Shown here: positions 7,909 to 16,820 of the stretch, in pieces | Position numbering within the stretch: position 1 is the first letter of the stretch | Layout: the number at the start of each line of letters is the position of its first letter | Assembly (NCBI GenBank): GCA_014378195.1 | Contig: JACMOC010000003.1 | Span: 60,264 to 124,263, forward strand | Length of the DNA: 64,000 nt | Direction: 5' to 3' | Source of the DNA: Oligoflexus sp. | Lineage (GTDB): Bacteria; Bdellovibrionota_B; Oligoflexia; Oligoflexales; Oligoflexaceae | The notes under the pieces: generated by a model | Databases searched by the model: none | What the model was told of the DNA's origin: nothing | The model's input: only the letters and a program-made list of their open reading frames with translations | Translations under genes and position numbers: made by a program

Positions 7909-8813
7909 CAATTGAGATAATCCTTAAGCTGCTCGCTTAAAAACTCTACAAAACGCTTGATACGAATCGGGATTTCCTTTTGCTGAGGCATAAGGATTTG
8001 AATGGGGCCTCCATTGGTTTGCCACTCGGGCAAGATTGAGATGAGACTTCCCGTCTTTATGAAATCACGAGCCAGATACGGCGGCAGCGCTGTAAACCCG
8101 ACGTCTGCCAACGCCATTTCCCTGAGGATAAAGAAGTTATTAGTCGAAAAAATAGGGTTCAGGGACAGCTTGAGTGTTGTGTTGTCTTTACGGATCTTCA
8201 CGCCGAGAGACCGCGACGAGTGAGAACTAAAGGCCAGAAAGGGGAGACGATGAAGACTCTCGAAATTATCCATGCTGCCGTGTTTTTGGATAAAACTTGG
8301 GCTCGCTACAAAGGACAAACCAACGCTACCAAGCTTTTTCTGTATCATTGTACTATCGCGAATCTTTCCGACCCGGACCACCAAATCGAAGGAATCGCGA
8401 ACAAGATCAACGATCATACTACCGACGTGCAGATCAATCCGGATTTTGGGGTGCATATGAAGGAATTCGCGGCTGATCTGACCCATGAGCGAGATTCCTA
8501 TGTCGTCAGGTACGGATAGGCGAATCGATCCGCTGAGTTCCTCAGAGCCCGTCCGGACCTGATCGAGAGTGTTACGTAATTGATTAAGGAGCGGAGCGGC
8601 TTGAACGAAGAGGTCGTTGCCGGCTGCCGTTAATTGAAACTGTCGCGTCGTCCGGTAAATCAGCTGAATTCCCAAGTCTTTTTCGAGAGCGGCTATCTGG
8701 CGGCTTATACGTGATTTTGGTTGACTCAGATTGAGAGCGGCCTTTGAGAAACTGCCAGATTGGACAACTTCCTTGAAAATCCTCAATCTATTCAGGTCTA
8801 TATCGGAGTACAT
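7908..8813 (-). CDS. LysR-type transcriptional regulator
   Basis: 301 residues from the ATG at 8813, preferred over an in-frame ATG at 8825 because GAGG lies 4 bases before it. An N-terminal winged HTH (LNRLRIFKEVVQSGSFSKAALNLSQPKSRISRQIAALEKDLGI) is followed by a substrate-binding domain with two alpha/beta lobes (SGSIRLSVPDDIG ... IRIDLHVGS ... FDLVVRVGKI). The style is close to the CrgA/DmlR subgroup. The effector is unknown. It is divergent from yceI, and a LysR-type box (TTGC-N7-GCAA, i.e. T-N11-A) lies between them, so it probably regulates itself and yceI. Confidence 0.93.
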   Translation of the reverse strand: MYSDIDLNRLRIFKEVVQSGSFSKAALNLSQPKSRISRQIAALEKDLGIQLIYRTTRQFQLTAAGNDLFVQAAPLLNQLRNTLDQVRTGSEELSGSIRLSVPDDIGISLMGQISREFLHMHPKIRIDLHVGSMIVDLVRDSFDLVVRVGKIRDSTMIQKKLGSVGLSFVASPSFIQKHGSMDNFESLHRLPFLAFSSHSSRSLGVKIRKDNTTLKLSLNPIFSTNNFFILREMALADVGFTALPPYLARDFIKTGSLISILPEWQTNGGPIQILMPQQKEIPIRIKRFVEFLSEQLKDYLN

Positions 8814-8825
8814 CCAGCCTCGCAT

Positions 8826-8844
8826 TGTTGCTTATTTTGCAACA
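8826..8844. promoter_or_regulatory. LysR-type operator (T-N11-A dyad) between lysR and yceI
   Basis: TGTTGC-N7-GCAACA, a perfect dyad containing the T-N11-A core of LysR-family sites (T at 8829, A at 8841). It directly abuts a weak rightward promoter candidate, TTGATT (8845-8850)-N16-TATGGA (8867-8872), that would serve yceI. Confidence 0.6.
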
Positions 8845-8929
8845 TTGATTACCGATTCTGTCTACTTATGGAACATACAAGAAATGACCATAATTACGAT
8901 GATATTTTCACTCTCAAGGAGTTCATCAG

Positions 8930-9541
8930 ATGTTCAGCCACAAATCCCTACTTTCGAGCGCCGCCGGTCTCTTGCTTGCCACTTCAGTTTTTGCCGCCGC
9001 CCCCAAAAAGTACGAAGCTGCGACTTACCAAATTGACCCTTCGCACAGCAAAGTCGGCTTTGAAATTCCTCATTTGGTTATTTCCAGCGTCGAAGGCCGT
9101 TTTAATAAGTTTGATGGCACCTTGGTTCTAAACGATGCTTTTGAAAAGTCGACTTTTAAAGCAAACGTTGATGTGGTCTCGGTTGATACCGGCGAGAAAA
9201 AACGCGATGAGCATTTGGCCTCGCCTGATTTTTTCGATGCCAAGAAGTTTCCGGCGATGACCTTCGAAAGCACTGAAGTTAAAGGGTCTCCCGAAGATTT
9301 CAAATTGACTGGCAACCTGACGATTCACGGTGTAACCAAAAAAGTAACGTTTGATTCCAAATATCTTGGCACTGTTGCCGATGGTTACGGAAACCAAAAA
9401 GTGGCTTTCCACGGCAAAGCTAAAATTAATCGCAAAGATTTTGGTTTGGTATGGTCCAAAGCTGTAGAAGCGGGTCCAGTTGTTGGTGACGAAGTTGACC
9501 TCAACCTGAGCATCCAGGCTGCTAAACCAGGCAAAAAATAA
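8930..9541 (+). CDS. yceI: YceI-family secreted lipid-binding protein
   Basis: 203 residues with a Sec signal peptide (to about FAAAPKK). The mature protein begins YQIDPSHSKVGFEIPHLVIS, the typical YceI start, and shows the family's FKANVDVVSVDTGEKKRDEHL, SPDFFDAKKFPAMTFES and LTIHGVTKKVTF blocks. YceI proteins are lipocalin-like beta barrels that bind polyisoprenoid lipids in the periplasm. RBS AAGGAG precedes the ATG by 8 bases. It is monocistronic, ending in a strong terminator, and probably controlled by the adjacent LysR protein. Confidence 0.95.
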   Translation: MFSHKSLLSSAAGLLLATSVFAAAPKKYEAATYQIDPSHSKVGFEIPHLVISSVEGRFNKFDGTLVLNDAFEKSTFKANVDVVSVDTGEKKRDEHLASPDFFDAKKFPAMTFESTEVKGSPEDFKLTGNLTIHGVTKKVTFDSKYLGTVADGYGNQKVAFHGKAKINRKDFGLVWSKAVEAGPVVGDEVDLNLSIQAAKPGKK

Positions 9542-9564
9542 TCTCTTTTCCGATCGACTCAAAG

Positions 9565-9603
9565 GCGTCATCCCCGTAATCTAGGGGGGATGACGCTTTT
9601 TTT
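9565..9603 (+). terminator. Terminator of yceI
   Basis: An 11-bp perfect stem (GCGTCATCCCC / GGGGATGACGC) with seven following T. Its end overlaps the stop of the convergent gene at 9602. Confidence 0.95.
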
Positions 9604-10057
9604 AATTGGAATGGCCGAGCGCTAATTCGGTTTTTTCTGTAAGCGCCGCAAAGCAAAGCTTCAGTTTTTCTTCGAACGCCGGATTGATCACTTCATCTTT
9701 CATAATCATCTCCATCGAATCTACATGCCGAATCTTGCATATGGCCGCAAAACTGTTTTGGAGCAGCTCGCCCTCAAACGTGTCGGTGAGGATAGGGTAA
9801 TCGATGCCAGCATTCGGCTCTAAATTGATATGAAACGTCGCCTGTTGATGATTCGGTTCGAACGTTGCCTGTTTGAAATGAACGCGATAACCAGGCGCGC
9901 AGTCATCGAGGCCACAGGAGCGTTCGAGGATTTGCTGAAGACTATTTGAGCGCGGCGGCATTCGCTCGCCCCCTACGGGAGAGGCCGCCAGTAAAGGCTT
10001 AGCCGTCGAAGCCAAGGTGATTGCAAAACAAAAAACCGTTGTTGAATGAAGACGCAT
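9602..10057 (-). CDS. Small secreted protein of unknown family
   Basis: 151 residues. A signal peptide (MRLHSTTVFCFAITLASTAKPLLAASP) gives a periplasmic or exported protein of ~125 residues. It has four mature Cys (RSCGLDDCAPG, AICKI, LCFAAL), which may pair. No domain is recognised. RBS AAGGA lies 6 bases before the start. It converges on yceI, sharing the terminator region. Confidence 0.75.
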   Translation of the reverse strand: MRLHSTTVFCFAITLASTAKPLLAASPVGGERMPPRSNSLQQILERSCGLDDCAPGYRVHFKQATFEPNHQQATFHINLEPNAGIDYPILTDTFEGELLQNSFAAICKIRHVDSMEMIMKDEVINPAFEEKLKLCFAALTEKTELALGHSN

Positions 10058-10335
10058 TGGAGTCCTTTTCGATTGGTACGAAGACTCATTCTTCGCTTTC
10101 GACCTAGCTACGTGAAGTCACAAAGGGATGCCATGGACATAAACTGAATCAATTTGTACGCTGACATAACCCTTTTATACTAAGGTGTCATGGGCTTTAT
10201 TGAAAATAAATACTCCGACTTTAAAAGGGCGTATTATTAATATTTACCTTTTAATATGAATCCCTCCGCAAATTTTCATGACAAGTGCTTCGGCTGCGCT
10301 TATGCTTCGAACACTTAAATTTAGGAGTGGTACAC

Positions 10336-10962
10336 ATGAAAAAAATCGCACTTAGTCTAGCTGGTCTTGTTCTCGTTTCTGGCCTCGCACGCGCTGGCGA
10401 AGTTCAAGATACTCAATCCGCCCAAGCAGAGCCAAGCGTTGAAACTCAAGCTGTTCAAGACGAGCAGCCGAATCAAGTGATCCAGTCTGACCTCAACGAG
10501 CAAACCGCTCTCGATCTTGAAGCCGCAGCGCTCGTCCAAGTTTCTGAGCATGCTGATGGTATCGAAGCCCGTTCGATTTTTGATATCGGGAGCCACTTTG
10601 CTTGGATCAAAAAAGTGAAAGACCAAGTCGAGAATGCAAAACAAACACTCCTCGCAAGCTACGATACCAACGGAAACGGTCGTATCGATCCAGGTCCTGA
10701 ATTTAAGGCGTTTGTTGTTGGTATCAAAGCCCTGGCTTTGGTTCTCGGCGATACCAATGGTAATGGCCGCATCGATGCAACCGACATCGTAGTGCTTACT
10801 CAGGGCGCAGAAACGAAAGTTCAGGATTCGCTCATGGCGAAAATTTGCCCAACGATTGAAGCAAAAGCATCTGCTGCTGGCTTTTTCCTCAAGTTTCACC
10901 CAGTTCTGAAGAAATCCAACGAGATCTGCGTAGCACACGATGCCTACGTTGCCTCGCACTAA
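10336..10962 (+). CDS. Secreted protein with two calcium-loop (EF-hand/dockerin-like) repeats
   Basis: 208 residues from the ATG at 10336 (AGGAG upstream); an in-frame start at 10285 would place 17 residues before the signal peptide. Sec signal to about ARAGE. A Gln/Glu-rich linker follows (residues ~20-70), then two loops DTNGNGRIDPGPEF and DTNGNGRIDATDIV, ~40 residues apart, matching the Ca2+-binding loop shared by EF-hands and dockerins. Three C-terminal Cys are present. Probably a periplasmic or surface calcium-binding protein; no cohesin partner is seen nearby. A strong terminator follows. Confidence 0.8.
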   Translation: MKKIALSLAGLVLVSGLARAGEVQDTQSAQAEPSVETQAVQDEQPNQVIQSDLNEQTALDLEAAALVQVSEHADGIEARSIFDIGSHFAWIKKVKDQVENAKQTLLASYDTNGNGRIDPGPEFKAFVVGIKALALVLGDTNGNGRIDATDIVVLTQGAETKVQDSLMAKICPTIEAKASAAGFFLKFHPVLKKSNEICVAHDAYVASH

Positions 10963-10991
10963 TTGCAGCTGATTTGATTGCTTGATGAAGA

Positions 10992-11017
10992 GGAGAACAG
11001 AGATGTTCTCCTTTTTT
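10992..11017 (+). terminator. Terminator of the calcium-loop protein gene
   Basis: GGAGAAC-N6-GTTCTCC followed by six T. Confidence 0.9.
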
Positions 11018-12224
11018 ATTGGCAAGGTTCATTGAGACTGTTGAGAACATGAACGGCGACAAAAGCACCTTGCGTCACCGCGCCTTGAATGAGATACCCC
11101 CCCGTCGGTGCCTCCCAATCGATCATTTCCCCAACTGCATAAATGCCCGCGAGCTTTTTAAACTGAAGGTCCTCGTCAAAGTTGTTCCAGCTTAGACCGC
11201 CTCGGGACGAGATGCTTTCGCTTAAGGGCCTTGGCGACTCTAGATCGAGGGGAAAGTGCTTGATGCCTTCTGCAAACGCCTGCAGATCCATTTTCCAGCT
11301 CTGAGGGGCCATGTGAAAAAGAAGGGCCAAGGCAGCGGGATTGAGGCCAAGATATTTTTGAGCTCTTCGCATGAGCGAGAGGTTTTCTCGGGGAGCCGTC
11401 AGACGACTTATTACCTGAGTTAGCGTCAGGTCCGGTTTGAGGTCGAGCCAAGCCGGCCCGGGCTCTCCGAGAGTGTAAACGGGAGTGCCTTCGATGCCAT
11501 AACTCGTTACGATCAAATCGCCTTTACGTGATCCCTTTGCGTTGCTGAATACCACATTTTTGAGGGGCAGACCGTCTGCCTCTTTCAGAAATCCGTCTTT
11601 CCAGACGATGTGAAAACCCGCATTTGCGGGCGAAAATTCGGTGAACTCAAGATCTTTTTCCTGAAGGACGAGGGGCCACCTTAAAGGGGTTTCCTTGGGT
11701 TCGTAACTCCCGCCCCCCAAAGCTAATATTACGCGATCCGCGTTGGTGTTAAGGCCTGAAGCGAAATCAAGCGACCACTGGCCGTTTTCCAAAGGATTAA
11801 AACCTGTGAGTTCGTGATGGAAGGCAAAACGCACGCCTTTTTCTTCAAGCCTTTTTTTCCAGGCCCGAACAAGTTTTGCGGCATGCATGGTCTCAACGAA
11901 ATACCGACCGCTGGTCCCCAAAAATGTCTTCTGGTCGAGATCAGTCTCTAAAAATCTGATCCAATCCTCAGGGGAGAACATTTTGAGCGCCGCTGACCAA
12001 TGCGAAGGCGGGCCCGAGTACTGCTGCGCAAATTGAGACAAATCTGCGGAATTTGTAACATTGAGCCCGGAACTCCCGGCAACAAATAATTTCCAGGCCG
12101 GACCTGCTCGTTTTTCGAAGACGGTCAAGGTGAGTTTACGTGATGAGCTAGCGAGGCGATCCACAGCCATCAATGCTGCCGGGCCGCTACCTATCAAGGC
12201 AATATGGGGAAGTGTGAACGTCAC
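11016..12224 (-). CDS. FAD-dependent HI0933/YhiN-type flavoprotein
   Basis: 402 residues. The N-terminal dinucleotide-binding motif is IALIGSGPAALMAVDRL, followed by the family block AGSSGLNVTNSAD (compare K..AGG.GRCN.TN in HI0933 proteins). VILALGGGSYE and a C-terminal FAD motif (KLAGIYAVGEMIDWEAPTGGYLIQGAVTQG) complete the fold. The block pattern fits the TIGR03862-type subgroup of HI0933-like flavoproteins, whose substrate is unknown. It is cytoplasmic; no partner gene is adjacent. Confidence 0.9.
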   Translation of the reverse strand: MTFTLPHIALIGSGPAALMAVDRLASSSRKLTLTVFEKRAGPAWKLFVAGSSGLNVTNSADLSQFAQQYSGPPSHWSAALKMFSPEDWIRFLETDLDQKTFLGTSGRYFVETMHAAKLVRAWKKRLEEKGVRFAFHHELTGFNPLENGQWSLDFASGLNTNADRVILALGGGSYEPKETPLRWPLVLQEKDLEFTEFSPANAGFHIVWKDGFLKEADGLPLKNVVFSNAKGSRKGDLIVTSYGIEGTPVYTLGEPGPAWLDLKPDLTLTQVISRLTAPRENLSLMRRAQKYLGLNPAALALLFHMAPQSWKMDLQAFAEGIKHFPLDLESPRPLSESISSRGGLSWNNFDEDLQFKKLAGIYAVGEMIDWEAPTGGYLIQGAVTQGAFVAVHVLNSLNEPCQ

Positions 12225-12339
12225 GTTGTTGAGCAGCCATGGTTTTGCAAACGAAGAGTTAACGAGCGTAACCTAGCAGGCGGAAGGGGAGGGTGCAAGT
12301 CCCGGGTTCAGGACGAGCCCCTCGAGAGTGAGCAGCGGC

Positions 12340-12666
12340 TTATTTATAGAATGCTGCGAATGTTGCTTTGTCCGCGGAGCCGAGCACGCCTGCTTGCGGC
12401 ATTGTGCCCGCTGCCACACGATCACGTGCCACGGTGTCGAGTTTCATTTGAGCTTCGGTAATAGTTGCGTAATTCGGAGTTTGAGTCCCGGCATGACAGC
12501 CGGAAATTGCGCAATTTGAAGCCACAAGGGTTTGCATGGATGTATTGGTCCATTTTGTGCTTGTAGCGGCCGCTGCGGGTGCGGGCGAAGACGATGAGCT
12601 GGATCCGCATGAAATGAGCAGAAAAAGGGCTGAGACGCTAACGAAGGTTTTGATAGTGGTTTTCAT
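12340..12666 (-). CDS. Small lipoprotein with a c-type haem motif (CX4CH)
   Basis: 108 residues: lipoprotein signal with lipobox LISC, a Ser/Ala/Pro-rich linker, then SNCAISGCHAG. The CX4CH spacing in a CxxxGCH context is widespread in outer-membrane-associated cytochrome-like proteins of planctomycetes and myxobacteria. GTMPQAG about 30 residues later may supply the distal Met ligand (MP motif). It is probably a membrane-anchored monohaem electron carrier. It has no adjacent redox partner, but the window holds two other haem-motif lipoproteins (41216 and 44525). Confidence 0.75.
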   Translation of the reverse strand: MKTTIKTFVSVSALFLLISCGSSSSSSPAPAAAATSTKWTNTSMQTLVASNCAISGCHAGTQTPNYATITEAQMKLDTVARDRVAAGTMPQAGVLGSADKATFAAFYK

Positions 12667-12880
12667 GAAAGTTGAAACTCCGGTTCATAGGTCTGACGTT
12701 TGCAATTTAAGGACTTGAACTATTATAGGACCAATGCAAAAAATTGGTCAATCGCACATAAATTCCCGTATTTTTGTTGACACTCAGAGCTTTTTTTTTT
12801 CTTTCGGCTCAGGTAGGCTCTGAAGCAAATAACCACTTTTTGTTCGCCCTTATCGCTCGACTACACATTTTGAGGTCACT

Positions 12881-14701
12881 ATGAAGAATCGTAGAATTCT
12901 GATCATGGCGTGCAGTGGATTCGTGTTTGCTGTGATCCTGGGGGCTTATCTTGTCAAGCGTAGGGTCCGGCCGAGTTGTTGGACTTCGGGTGACCAGCCT
13001 CTCACCTATGCCGTTGAGATGAAGGAATCTGAGGTGAAGGACGGTCCTGGCAAAGAATCAAAAACAAGCCGCCTGACGGGAAAAATTCAGTTTCTTCCCG
13101 CTGCGGCGCCCTCACTTCTTGATAGTTCAACTGCTCTTGAAGGCCGTTTTTTTCCCTCCCAGTATCAGTATGGAGACGATCTCTATAAGGAGTTCCGCGA
13201 TTTTACCTATTCCTTTCAAGTTGAAATTGATGATCGATGTCATGTGAAGTCCATAGACTTCGACGGGCGCGAGACCTTTTCAGCCAGACGAACGTTGCAA
13301 AGACTGGTGCGCGTCCTGGCTTTGGGACGGCAAGGCGAGTACATTGATTTCCTTGGCGAATCTCAGATGCAAAAGAATATTTCTGAGCAGGATTCGGCTG
13401 CGCTCTCCTATACGCGTGTCTCGATTCTAAGACCAATAAAGGCGTCTAATCTCGATGAATCCGTTAAACTCAACTCTATCCTTTCTTCGCACTTTGAATA
13501 CCAGGGTCCGCTCAGATCGCTCTGGTATCCCAAATGCACTGTATCTGAACGCCTCCTTTTATCCGTTGGTTCCAAAAATGAAACGAAGGTCTTGGATTAT
13601 TTTATCGAACTTGTTCAGCTGAAGGAGGACCTTCAGCCTTTTAAAGCCTCGGTTATCGCTAAGCCTTATCGCGTAAGAAAATCTTTGGCAGAGGATCTGA
13701 GGGGGCGTGACAGGCCTTCTCTTTATGACGTCTTAAAGCCTAACCCGCCGTCCCTGAGCCTCGATCAGGCAATCGAAGCTTTCCGGCATGATCAAGCCAG
13801 GCGAAATGAGGCAAAAGCCGAACTTATCGAGTATTTGCGCTCGCATCCGGAAGCCATGGTCAAAGTCAGATCACTCATCGAAGAACGGACCTTTACGGAT
13901 GAACAATTAATTCATATTCTTTTTGTCCTCGCCAAAGTCGGAAGCGCCGAGGCGCAGGAGGCAATCGCAAGTCTGATCAGCAACGAAAATCTTGATGCCG
14001 GCACCCGACTCCGCAGTATTTTTGCGGCGGGTGAGTTAAGAATTCCCGGAGCCGAGGTCATTAACTCTGTACGTAACACCTATCAAAGCCTCATCAACGG
14101 TGCAGCAAAGATGGATGAAATGACGTCCAGCGCGCTTCTCAGCAGCGGCCTCCTGGCCAGCAACCTTCACGATATCATGCCGGAAGAAGAAGGGCGGCTG
14201 CTTGCTGACATTCGTAGTATCTACAAGGTGACTGAGAGTCCGGAGATTAAGGCGAATACGCTTGATGCGATGGGCAATACCGCCAATGAAGAGTTTGCAC
14301 AGGAAATCCGAGATAGTTCTCATTCGCCGTCTGAGCTCGAGCGGAAGGCGGCCTATGACGCCTTAGCGCGCGTGCCGCTTGAGGGACGAGAAGTGATTCT
14401 GGTGCAGGCCGTTAGGAGTGATGTGAATACCAAAGCTCGCTTTGCAGCTTATCAATCTTTGAAAACGATAGGGATCGACAAACAAGCCGTCACGACCGTG
14501 AAAACTGCGATTTCCCATGAGCCCGATGGGATGAACCGAATCGCGGGGATGGAAGTCTTGGGGCGAGCCCTTGCCTTTCATGACGACGCAAAAACCGCTC
14601 TCCTTGATCTGATTGCAAAAGAAAACGACCCGGCTGTTTTACAAGCAGCGGGTCGTTACGTAAGCGCCTATGATATTTTGAAGGCAAAACACAAGCCTTA
14701 A
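12881..14701 (+). CDS. HEAT-repeat protein with N-terminal membrane anchor, paralogue of 3285-5108
   Basis: 606 residues with a single N-terminal transmembrane segment (MACSGFVFAVILGAYLV). Residues ~40-250 are beta-type (PLTYAVEMKESEVKD ...), and residues ~290-600 are helical repeats with TLDAMGNTANEEFAQEIRD and ERKAAYDALARVPLEGREV, corresponding to the AMGNHGN block in the paralogue. The two proteins share length, anchor, domain order and repeat signatures but are clearly divergent. GAGG lies 5 bases before the ATG. The coding end overlaps that of the convergent pentapeptide gene by 4 bases. Confidence 0.82.
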   Translation: MKNRRILIMACSGFVFAVILGAYLVKRRVRPSCWTSGDQPLTYAVEMKESEVKDGPGKESKTSRLTGKIQFLPAAAPSLLDSSTALEGRFFPSQYQYGDDLYKEFRDFTYSFQVEIDDRCHVKSIDFDGRETFSARRTLQRLVRVLALGRQGEYIDFLGESQMQKNISEQDSAALSYTRVSILRPIKASNLDESVKLNSILSSHFEYQGPLRSLWYPKCTVSERLLLSVGSKNETKVLDYFIELVQLKEDLQPFKASVIAKPYRVRKSLAEDLRGRDRPSLYDVLKPNPPSLSLDQAIEAFRHDQARRNEAKAELIEYLRSHPEAMVKVRSLIEERTFTDEQLIHILFVLAKVGSAEAQEAIASLISNENLDAGTRLRSIFAAGELRIPGAEVINSVRNTYQSLINGAAKMDEMTSSALLSSGLLASNLHDIMPEEEGRLLADIRSIYKVTESPEIKANTLDAMGNTANEEFAQEIRDSSHSPSELERKAAYDALARVPLEGREVILVQAVRSDVNTKARFAAYQSLKTIGIDKQAVTTVKTAISHEPDGMNRIAGMEVLGRALAFHDDAKTALLDLIAKENDPAVLQAAGRYVSAYDILKAKHKP

Positions 14702-15699
14702 TGATCCGTGGCACAGGATCCGATCGATCCTTCGTTACACACAGTTCCATCAATCCAAATGGCTCCGCTTAACTGGGCTCCGGTCCAGTCGACCGAGTTT
14801 TCGAATCTTGCGTCCTTAAGATTCGCTTTGCGGAGGTCGGAATTTGTAAAATAAGTGGCCCCGTGGAAAATTGCCCCTGCGAAAGTAGCAGAGCCGAGCT
14901 TTGCACTTTTGAACTGTGTCTGCCCTTGGAAATCGGTTGCACTTAGATTGGCGTTTTGAGCGTTTGACCCGTTGAAAGAACTGTTTTCGAATTGCGCATT
15001 TGTTAGGTTCGCTCCTGCCAGACAATTGGCTTCTAATGTGGCAGCAGTCGAAAAGATACTGTGGGAGAAATTAGAAAGCCGAGCATCGGTGTTATTCATA
15101 CGGAAGTTTGTAAAACGACCTGAGGACAGGTTTGAGCCTATCATTTCACTGCCATCGATTTTGATATTCGTCCAATGAGCTTGAACCATAGTGTTCGAGG
15201 AAAGGCAGGACGAGGCGATGGAATAGGAGGTCCACTGGCATTGATCGACTGTCGTTGAACTCATCTGAGCACCCACGATCGAAGCGCGAATGGAACCTGC
15301 TTTTTGGAGAGGGCTGGTCAGCATGGGATGAGTGCAGATAGGGGGCTGCGCGGTGCTGCAACTGTCCAGGGCCGACTTACTGTTCGAAGGATAATAAGCC
15401 TGAGTCGTAGGGCTCGACTGTGTGGGGTCTTGAGCTGTTGCGGGGATATTGGGGAGCGGATTTTGAGTAGGATTTTGAATAGGAGTTTGTGTTACGACAG
15501 GCGTAACAGGAAGTACGGGCGTCAGTGTTTCCATGATAGGACTCGAGGACGGCACGACAGGACCTTTTGGGGTAGGATGTGCGGTCGCTTTGCCAGATGG
15601 TGATCCCTGGCCCGTAAAACTCACGGATTTGCACGCAGTAAAGCCTGTGATTGAGACGAAAGTGAAGGCTAGGAAGTGGCTTATCTTGGTCGTCAACAT
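14698..15699 (-). CDS. Lipoprotein with pentapeptide repeats
   Basis: 333 residues from the ATG at 15699, which leaves a tidy lipoprotein signal (lipobox FTAC); an in-frame ATG at 15732 is possible, and neither has a strong RBS. A Pro/Thr-rich linker (~residues 25-85) is followed by a C-terminal half of pentapeptide repeats (A[N/D]LxxAxF pattern: CLAGANLTNAQFENSSF, NAQNANLSATDFQG, SDLRKANLKDARF). Such repeats form right-handed beta helices; function varies widely. The last ~20 residues contain two Cys that may cap the helix. Confidence 0.85.
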   Translation of the reverse strand: MLTTKISHFLAFTFVSITGFTACKSVSFTGQGSPSGKATAHPTPKGPVVPSSSPIMETLTPVLPVTPVVTQTPIQNPTQNPLPNIPATAQDPTQSSPTTQAYYPSNSKSALDSCSTAQPPICTHPMLTSPLQKAGSIRASIVGAQMSSTTVDQCQWTSYSIASSCLSSNTMVQAHWTNIKIDGSEMIGSNLSSGRFTNFRMNNTDARLSNFSHSIFSTAATLEANCLAGANLTNAQFENSSFNGSNAQNANLSATDFQGQTQFKSAKLGSATFAGAIFHGATYFTNSDLRKANLKDARFENSVDWTGAQLSGAIWIDGTVCNEGSIGSCATDH

Positions 15700-15801
15700 A
15701 GGGATAGTCTCGCTATACGCATACAGGCTCATCGAAAAAGATATACGCTCTTGATGAGACTATCATTTCGAGAGTTGAGAGTGAGACTATTTTTTGATCC
15801 A

Positions 15802-16641
15802 TCAGTGAGTCTGGAACTGCGGGTGATTCATCACAGCTTCACAATCGACAGTATCGATGGGTCCTGTGCTATAAGCAGGTCCTCTCAAGGGGGCCGAACT
15901 GTGCGAGACGCGAACGCGCTGGAGAAACTTGTCTTGGAGCGGAGCTTTTAGGGCGTCCAGTGAGTTGGAAGCGACGCTCGTCTCTTCCTTTTCCCCGATC
16001 GATGTTCCAACGCCCACAAAAAACCCAGCTAAAAGCCAGGTGACGCGGACATAAGTTGCCCGCGTATAATTGGTGAGAATGAGCGTTTTTGTGTCACCGA
16101 CGCGCGTCCTGAGATTGCGGAAATGATCGAGGTTCCACATATCGACGTTGCCGCGCGGCGAATAGGGATCGTAGAAGATCGAGTCGGGCGTGGGAATGTT
16201 GGGGTTTAACATCTCATCACGAAAATCGCCGACATGGAGAAACCAGCGAATATGCGGCGTAAGCTGCAGGACATGTTCGGTCATGAGACGAGTGGCGGCT
16301 TCGTGATAGGGCGCAAGGTAATCCAGGGCGTCCAGATGTTCGAGCGCAAAACGCAGAGCGCCTAACGAGCGATCGAAGCTGTGTATCTCTATCGGAGACG
16401 ACAGGTCTTTGAGCGCATCAATTGCAGCAACCACATTGGCAGCTGCGCCGAGACCTACATCCCAAAGCACGAAGGTTTGCTCGGGTACAACGCGTTCGGC
16501 GAAACGGTGCTGTGCAACATGCAGAATATTGGCTTCGGCAATGGGGCCGATGCCAGGGTGGAAAGTCTCGTTATTCTCGATCAATCTGAGGCTTTTTATT
16601 CCTGATTTCAGGTCAACGATCTCAAATTGAGACTCTAACAT
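15802..16641 (-). CDS. MnmC-like SAM-dependent methyltransferase (single domain)
   Basis: 279 residues from the ATG at 16641 (AAGGA 7 bases upstream). It shows the DUF752/methyltransferase_30 signatures: FHPGIGPIAEANILHV near the N-terminus, a SAM-binding motif VLWDVGLGAAANVVAAI, an acidic end of strand 2 (IHSFDRS), and FYDPYSPRGNVDMWNLDHF matching the MnmC block with D..P..NP.MW. MnmC's methyltransferase half makes the last step of mnm5(s2)U34 in tRNA anticodons. The FAD oxidase half of bifunctional MnmC is absent. The motif here reads YSPRGN rather than the usual APxxNP, so a different substrate is possible. Confidence 0.8.
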   Translation of the reverse strand: MLESQFEIVDLKSGIKSLRLIENNETFHPGIGPIAEANILHVAQHRFAERVVPEQTFVLWDVGLGAAANVVAAIDALKDLSSPIEIHSFDRSLGALRFALEHLDALDYLAPYHEAATRLMTEHVLQLTPHIRWFLHVGDFRDEMLNPNIPTPDSIFYDPYSPRGNVDMWNLDHFRNLRTRVGDTKTLILTNYTRATYVRVTWLLAGFFVGVGTSIGEKEETSVASNSLDALKAPLQDKFLQRVRVSHSSAPLRGPAYSTGPIDTVDCEAVMNHPQFQTH

Positions 16642-16747
16642 GTGCAGTCCTTGTAACAATTTGTTACGTTTTTAGGGATTAAGACTTAAGTCATTGAAAG
16701 TTAAGAGGCTATTGCTATTTTCACCCTCTTTCCCCTGAATGGCTCGT

Positions 16748-16820
16748 TATAATATTCATCTAAACCTCATAAGGAAAGAGGTTAATATGTAAGGCTCGAG
16801 TCACCCTACCTATGGATTAA
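16748..16820 (+). promoter_or_regulatory. Leader of RND gene: TATAAT box and two minimal start-stop ORFs
   Basis: A consensus TATAAT at 16748-16753 (no good -35) is followed by a perfect Shine-Dalgarno (AAGGAAAGAGG), an ATG-TAA start-stop pair at 16787-16792, and then ATG-GAT-TAA at 16812-16820, ending two bases before the pump ATG at 16823, which itself has only a weak RBS. The arrangement could set low, coupled translation of the pump. Confidence 0.45.

Noticed and set aside
12285..12330. tRNA-like stretch (GGTGCAAGTCCCGGGTTCAGG)
   Set aside because: Only a T-arm-like string; no acceptor, D or anticodon arms can be paired around it, and it lies between two minus-strand genes.
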